Shown here: positions 60,648-64,000 of the stretch, piece by piece
Numbering within the stretch: position 1 is the stretch's first letter
How the letters are laid out: every line of letters begins with the position of its first letter
Origin: JBBDIJ01 sp040880485
Lineage (GTDB): Bacteria; Bacteroidota; Rhodothermia; Balneolales; Balneolaceae
Length of the DNA stretch: 64,000 bases
Direction of reading: 5' to 3'
NCBI GenBank assembly: GCA_040880485.1
Contig: JBBDIJ010000002.1
Span: 1 to 64,000 of the forward strand
Program-made: the position numbers and the translations under genes
The notes under the pieces: model-generated
What the model was told of the DNA's origin: nothing
What the model saw: the letters and a program-made list of their open reading frames with translations, nothing else
Databases searched by the model: none

Positions 60648-61826
60648 TTACATTCGCTCTACAACCATGGCTGATGCACCGCCACCGCCATTGCAGACCG
60701 CTGCACAACCGAGGTTTCCCCCGGTCCGGGCGAGTGCATGCAGGAGAGTGACCAGAATGCGGGCTCCGGAACAGCCGATCGGATGGCCGAGGCTCACTGC
60801 ACCACCCTGGATATTGACTATCTCAGGTGAGAGGTCAAGCAGATCCATGTTAGCCAGCGCTACAACAGAAAAAGCCTCGTTGATCTCATAAAGATCGATA
60901 TCTGTTGTGGAGGCGCCGGCTCGCTTCAATGCTGCCGGGATGGCGTCCGCCGGTGCTGTCGTAAACCACTCCGGCTCTCGTGCCGTGCTTGCATGGCTCA
61001 AAATTTTCGCAATAGGTGCGAGCCCCAGGGAGGCGGCTCGATCTTTCGACATCAACAGGAGGCCAGCCGCACCGTCACTCAGAGTGCTGGCGTTGGCCGC
61101 CGTTACGCTTCCCTCATTTTCAAATGCAGGTTTAAGCAGAGGGACCTTGTCGAAGCGTACCCGTCCGGGCTCTTCGTCATGCTCCATCATATAGGGTTCC
61201 TTGCCGCGTTCACGGATTTTGATCCGGATGGTCTCTTCGTTGAACCACCCTTTCTCAATGGCTTCCTGTGCTCTCTTGTACGAACGAATGGCGTACTGAT
61301 CCTGACGCTCCCGGCTAATTTTTTTCTCCCTTGCACAGAGCTCTGCCGCACACCCCATGTGATAGTCGTTATATACGTCCCAGAGGCCATCTTTCAAAAT
61401 CCCGTCCAGTGCCTCTGAATGCCCGAGACGGGCTCCAAATCGCTCCTTTGGAAGGTAGTAGGGGACTCGGCTCATGCTCTCCATGCCACCTGCAATGATA
61501 CAGTTCGCCTGTCCTGCCCTTATCTGGTCGGTAGCGAGCATGACCGCTTTCATTCCGGAGGCACACACTTTGTTTACTCCGGTGGAGGGTGTCCGGTTCG
61601 GCAGCCCCCCTTTAAGTGCAGCCTGCCTGGCGGGAGCCTGGCCGCAACCGGCTGTTAACACCTGTCCCAGTAACACTTCATCGACTTCGTTCGGTGGAAG
61701 ACCGGACTGTTTGATCAGTTCAAACAGGGCCATGCCACCAAGCTCCGGCGCACTGAATCCGGAGAGCCGGCCTCCCCAGGAGCCGATTGGAGTCCTCTTT
61801 GCCTGTACAACGACAACCTCGTTCAT
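60648..61826 (-). CDS. Acetyl-CoA C-acetyltransferase (thiolase)
   Basis: A 392-residue thiolase II. The acyl-accepting Cys88 is in NKVCASGMKAV; NEAFSVVALA, GHPIGCSGARIL (catalytic His) and CNGGGGASAMVVE (second Cys) complete the active site. QTPIGSW-like RTPIGSWGG near the N-terminus is standard for acetoacetyl-CoA thiolases. It joins two acetyl-CoA, or splits acetoacetyl-CoA, in the cytosol. It follows the trans-sulfuration gene by 18 bases. Confidence 0.94.
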   Translation of the reverse strand: MNEVVVVQAKRTPIGSWGGRLSGFSAPELGGMALFELIKQSGLPPNEVDEVLLGQVLTAGCGQAPARQAALKGGLPNRTPSTGVNKVCASGMKAVMLATDQIRAGQANCIIAGGMESMSRVPYYLPKERFGARLGHSEALDGILKDGLWDVYNDYHMGCAAELCAREKKISRERQDQYAIRSYKRAQEAIEKGWFNEETIRIKIRERGKEPYMMEHDEEPGRVRFDKVPLLKPAFENEGSVTAANASTLSDGAAGLLLMSKDRAASLGLAPIAKILSHASTAREPEWFTTAPADAIPAALKRAGASTTDIDLYEINEAFSVVALANMDLLDLSPEIVNIQGGAVSLGHPIGCSGARILVTLLHALARTGGNLGCAAVCNGGGGASAMVVERM

Positions 61827-61844
61827 AGGCCGGTACCTGTTGGT

Positions 61845-62981
61845 TTAAAACGCCTGTTCAAGATCTTCAATCAGGTCTTCTATATCCTCAATGCCAACAG
61901 ACAAGCGGATGAGGGAGTCTTTAAGCCCGCCCTTTTCCCGCATCTCTTTTGGTATGGAACCGTGGGTCATGGATGCAGGATGGCTGATCAGGGATTCAAC
62001 TCCACCAAGACTCTCTGCAAGAGTAAAGATCCGGGTTTTTTGCATAAAGCGGATGGCAGACTCCATTGAATCTTCCTTGAGAGAGAAGGAGACCATGGCG
62101 CCGAAACCACTCATCTGCTTTGCAGCCAGCTTCTTTTGAGGGTGCGAATCGAGCCCGGGATAGTGGACTGTACCGCTTCCGGAGTGCTGCTCAAGGTAGC
62201 TTGCGATAGCTCCGGCGTTCTGCATGGCTCTTTCGACGCGTAGGCTCAGGGTTTTCACACCTCTTAGCAGCAGATAGCAGTCCATTGGGCCGGGAACAGC
62301 TCCTGTGGTCTTCACCTGAAACCGGATCTTCTCCATAAACTCCGGATTGGACGAGATGACCGCTCCCCCGATTACATCGGAGTGCCCTCCCAGGTATTTG
62401 GTCGTAGAGTGAACGACGGCGTCGGCACCCAGTTTCAGAGGCTGTTGCAGGGCAGGGGAGGAGAATGTGTTATCCACCACTGTTAAAATCTCTCTCTCCC
62501 TGGCTATCTTTGCGATCTCTTCGATATCTGCAATGCGAAGCAGGGGATTGGTTGGGGTTTCTACCCAGATCATCCGGGTCTTCCTGTCCAGTGCATCAAC
62601 TACATTCTGTACATCGGTCATATCTACAAAGCTGAAGCGAATGCCGAACGGCTCAAACACCTGTCGGAAGAGTCGGTAACTGCCACCATAGAGGTCGGCC
62701 GAGGAGATCACATGATCACCGGGCCGAAGGGTCTTCATCACGGCATCGGCTGCGGCACACCCGCTGGCCAGGCAGGCACATTGATCGCCCTCTTCCAGCC
62801 CTGCGAGAAGTTTTTCAAGTGCTGTACGGGTAGGATTTCCTACACGCGCATAGTCGTACCCCTGGTTCACATTGGGCGCTTCCTGTACGAAGGTGGAGGT
62901 TTGAAAGATGGGCGGCATGACCGCACCGGTCGTCTCTTCCGGTTTCTGTCCAAAATGGATGGTTCGGGTATTGAATTTCAT
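61845..62981 (-). CDS. Trans-sulfuration PLP enzyme (cystathionine gamma-synthase/lyase type)
   Basis: A 378-residue Cys/Met-metabolism PLP enzyme. The cofactor Lys195 is in VVHSTTKYLGGHSDVIGGAV. YDYARVGNPTRTALEKLLAGLEEG, SSADLYGGSYRLF and IWVETPTNPLLRIADI are family motifs, and SLGGVESLISHPASMTH is the C-terminal substrate-binding segment. Cystathionine gamma-synthase and cystathionine gamma-lyase share these; sequence inspection does not separate them safely. It is 24 bases downstream of the TPR gene. Confidence 0.9.
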   Translation of the reverse strand: MKFNTRTIHFGQKPEETTGAVMPPIFQTSTFVQEAPNVNQGYDYARVGNPTRTALEKLLAGLEEGDQCACLASGCAAADAVMKTLRPGDHVISSADLYGGSYRLFRQVFEPFGIRFSFVDMTDVQNVVDALDRKTRMIWVETPTNPLLRIADIEEIAKIAREREILTVVDNTFSSPALQQPLKLGADAVVHSTTKYLGGHSDVIGGAVISSNPEFMEKIRFQVKTTGAVPGPMDCYLLLRGVKTLSLRVERAMQNAGAIASYLEQHSGSGTVHYPGLDSHPQKKLAAKQMSGFGAMVSFSLKEDSMESAIRFMQKTRIFTLAESLGGVESLISHPASMTHGSIPKEMREKGGLKDSLIRLSVGIEDIEDLIEDLEQAF

Positions 62982-63005
62982 CTGGAGCTTCTCGGAATAG
63001 AGGGT

Positions 63006-64000
63006 TTATAGGTTAATACGGTGTTCTATTGCGTCGGCTTCGGCGTTCAGGTCCAGCTGCCTGTAGACCTGATAGATGCTTCTCCAGATCTCCGGATTTT
63101 CAGGATTCCTGTCGGCAATAGCTTCCCAGAGAGGCACCGAGCGGTGAAGCAGGACGTGTGCCCGCTCCCGGATTTGAGGTGACGGTTCCTGGCTGGTATG
63201 TGAGGCGAGGCGTAAGAGCGCGGCCGCACTGTTCTTGTAGAAAGAAGCGGCCAAATAGGTAAACTCATCAGGATCGGGATGCCGCTCCTGTACCACTCTC
63301 AGATGATCTTCAGCTTCCAGCAGCAACTCTTCGAGGCCAGGCCACTCTTCGGAAAGTACATCGCCAGTGCCGGCTGTGGCTGCATCTATGATCCCGTTGA
63401 TTTCGGTCTGAATAAGAAAGTAGAGCTCTGTTGTAAGAGCTTCGTAGGTGTTGATGTTTTCAGGATGCTCTTCCGAAAGTTGGCGAAGCAGGGGGACAGA
63501 GTTGAAATGCTGGGCGGCAAGGATGTAGGCGTTGGCCAGGCCCATCGCCCAGGAGACATTTTCCGGATCCTGATCGTAAAGTGTTTCATAGGCCCTGATG
63601 GATCGGTCCAGTTGCCCCTCCTCCAGGTAAAGGAAAGCGAGCCTTTCTCTGAAATCGGCGGGAACCGGTTGCAAAGTCTCAGTCGCTTTTTCAAGCGTTT
63701 GCACGGCAAGGGACACATCGCCGTGCCGGTAGTGCGCTGTTGATTTCAGCTTCCAGGTGGTACTGCTGTCGGGGTTGATGGCAAGTGCATTCTCGAAATG
63801 GTCCATCGCCATGCTATACATTAAACTGCCGGGGTCGTTGCCCTCCCTGGGCAGGCTTCGTACTGCAGCCCCCTGTTCCCGGGACCAGGAGGTGTAAATG
63901 ACCTCTTTTCTCTTTTCGAGGAAGTTCTGATCCTCCCCGTTATCCGGTTCCAGCACGGCACGCATCTCCCGATAGTGCTGCAGCCTTAGAGCTGGTGGGT
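63006..64000 (-). CDS. TPR-repeat protein (5' end outside window)
   Basis: The frame is open through the right edge (reading LRLQHYREM before the Met at 63965), so the gene starts outside the window. The visible 330 residues contain several tetratricopeptide-like helical pairs, for example DHFENALAINPDSSTTWKLKSTAHYRHGDVSLAVQTLEKA, LAFLYLEEGQLDRSIRAYETLYDQDPENVSWAMGLANAYILAA and a last one ending PEIWRSIYQVYRQLDLNAEADAIEHRI. TPR units mediate protein contacts. It is the first visible gene of a leftward unit with the trans-sulfuration enzyme and thiolase. No catalytic domain is seen. Confidence 0.75.
   Translation of the reverse strand, partial: PPALRLQHYREMRAVLEPDNGEDQNFLEKRKEVIYTSWSREQGAAVRSLPREGNDPGSLMYSMAMDHFENALAINPDSSTTWKLKSTAHYRHGDVSLAVQTLEKATETLQPVPADFRERLAFLYLEEGQLDRSIRAYETLYDQDPENVSWAMGLANAYILAAQHFNSVPLLRQLSEEHPENINTYEALTTELYFLIQTEINGIIDAATAGTGDVLSEEWPGLEELLLEAEDHLRVVQERHPDPDEFTYLAASFYKNSAAALLRLASHTSQEPSPQIRERAHVLLHRSVPLWEAIADRNPENPEIWRSIYQVYRQLDLNAEADAIEHRINL

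Overview
The window looks like a chromosomal segment from a free-living, probably salt-adapted bacterium of the Bacteroidota-like side of the tree; Balneolota/Rhodothermota is my best guess. The reasons are a PorV-type type IX secretion barrel, a Wzi-type capsule protein, a BlaR1-like peptidase fused to TonB, very acidic proteins, and starts that mostly lack Shine-Dalgarno sites. The taxon is an inference; no rRNA or tRNA gene is visible.

Left part (1-13.2 kb): surface polysaccharide. An AT-rich block holds the end of a heparinase II/III-like protein, a family 4 glycosyltransferase, a WbpV-like sugar epimerase and a WecA/WbpL-like priming transferase. It is followed by a decayed copy of the 5' end of the next gene, then an intact WbpM/FlaA1-like nucleotide-sugar dehydratase. 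Beyond are an outer-membrane barrel, Wzi, glycerate 2-kinase and a six-SLBB Wza-type export protein.

13.2-25.3 kb: a BlaI/BlaR1-TonB pair, an AT-richer orphan sensor kinase flanked by a direct repeat copied from the end of the TonB gene, a GH39 enzyme, cupins, a Fic protein, a Tm-1-like/PEP-hydrolase-like gene pair and a VapBC module with a perfect inverted-repeat operator.

25.3-43.2 kb: a sugar-acid module. Two paralogous XRE-cupin regulators bracket a TRAP transporter (P, Q, M), a FAH-fold AraD1/GguC-like protein, an SDR dehydrogenase and a RhamD-like enolase-superfamily dehydratase. Facing away from it are three tandem GH31 paralogues and a large GH67/GH20-like protein of unassigned family. 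Together they suggest release of a glycan's sugars outside the cytoplasm, import of an acid sugar, and its dehydration and oxidation to small acids.

43.2-51.6 kb: a six-gene leftward operon that forms an apparently complete hydroxyproline pathway: M24 prolidase-like peptidase, D-hydroxyproline dehydrogenase-like oxidase, hydroxyproline epimerase, ornithine cyclodeaminase-family reductase, alpha-ketoglutarate semialdehyde dehydrogenase and a DHDPS-family deaminase. A divergent AraC-type regulator follows.

51.7-64 kb: a tatA gene translationally coupled to a metallophosphoesterase, aldose 1-epimerase plus a sodium/solute symporter, then a leftward block of housekeeping genes (MBL hydrolase, PhoH, Rpe, PASTA protein, PorV, thiolase, trans-sulfuration enzyme, TPR protein cut by the window edge). 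The most unexpected non-gene signal is an 11-12 base word, (C)GGTTCAACCCG, found nine times, in three reading frames and in four intergenic gaps.
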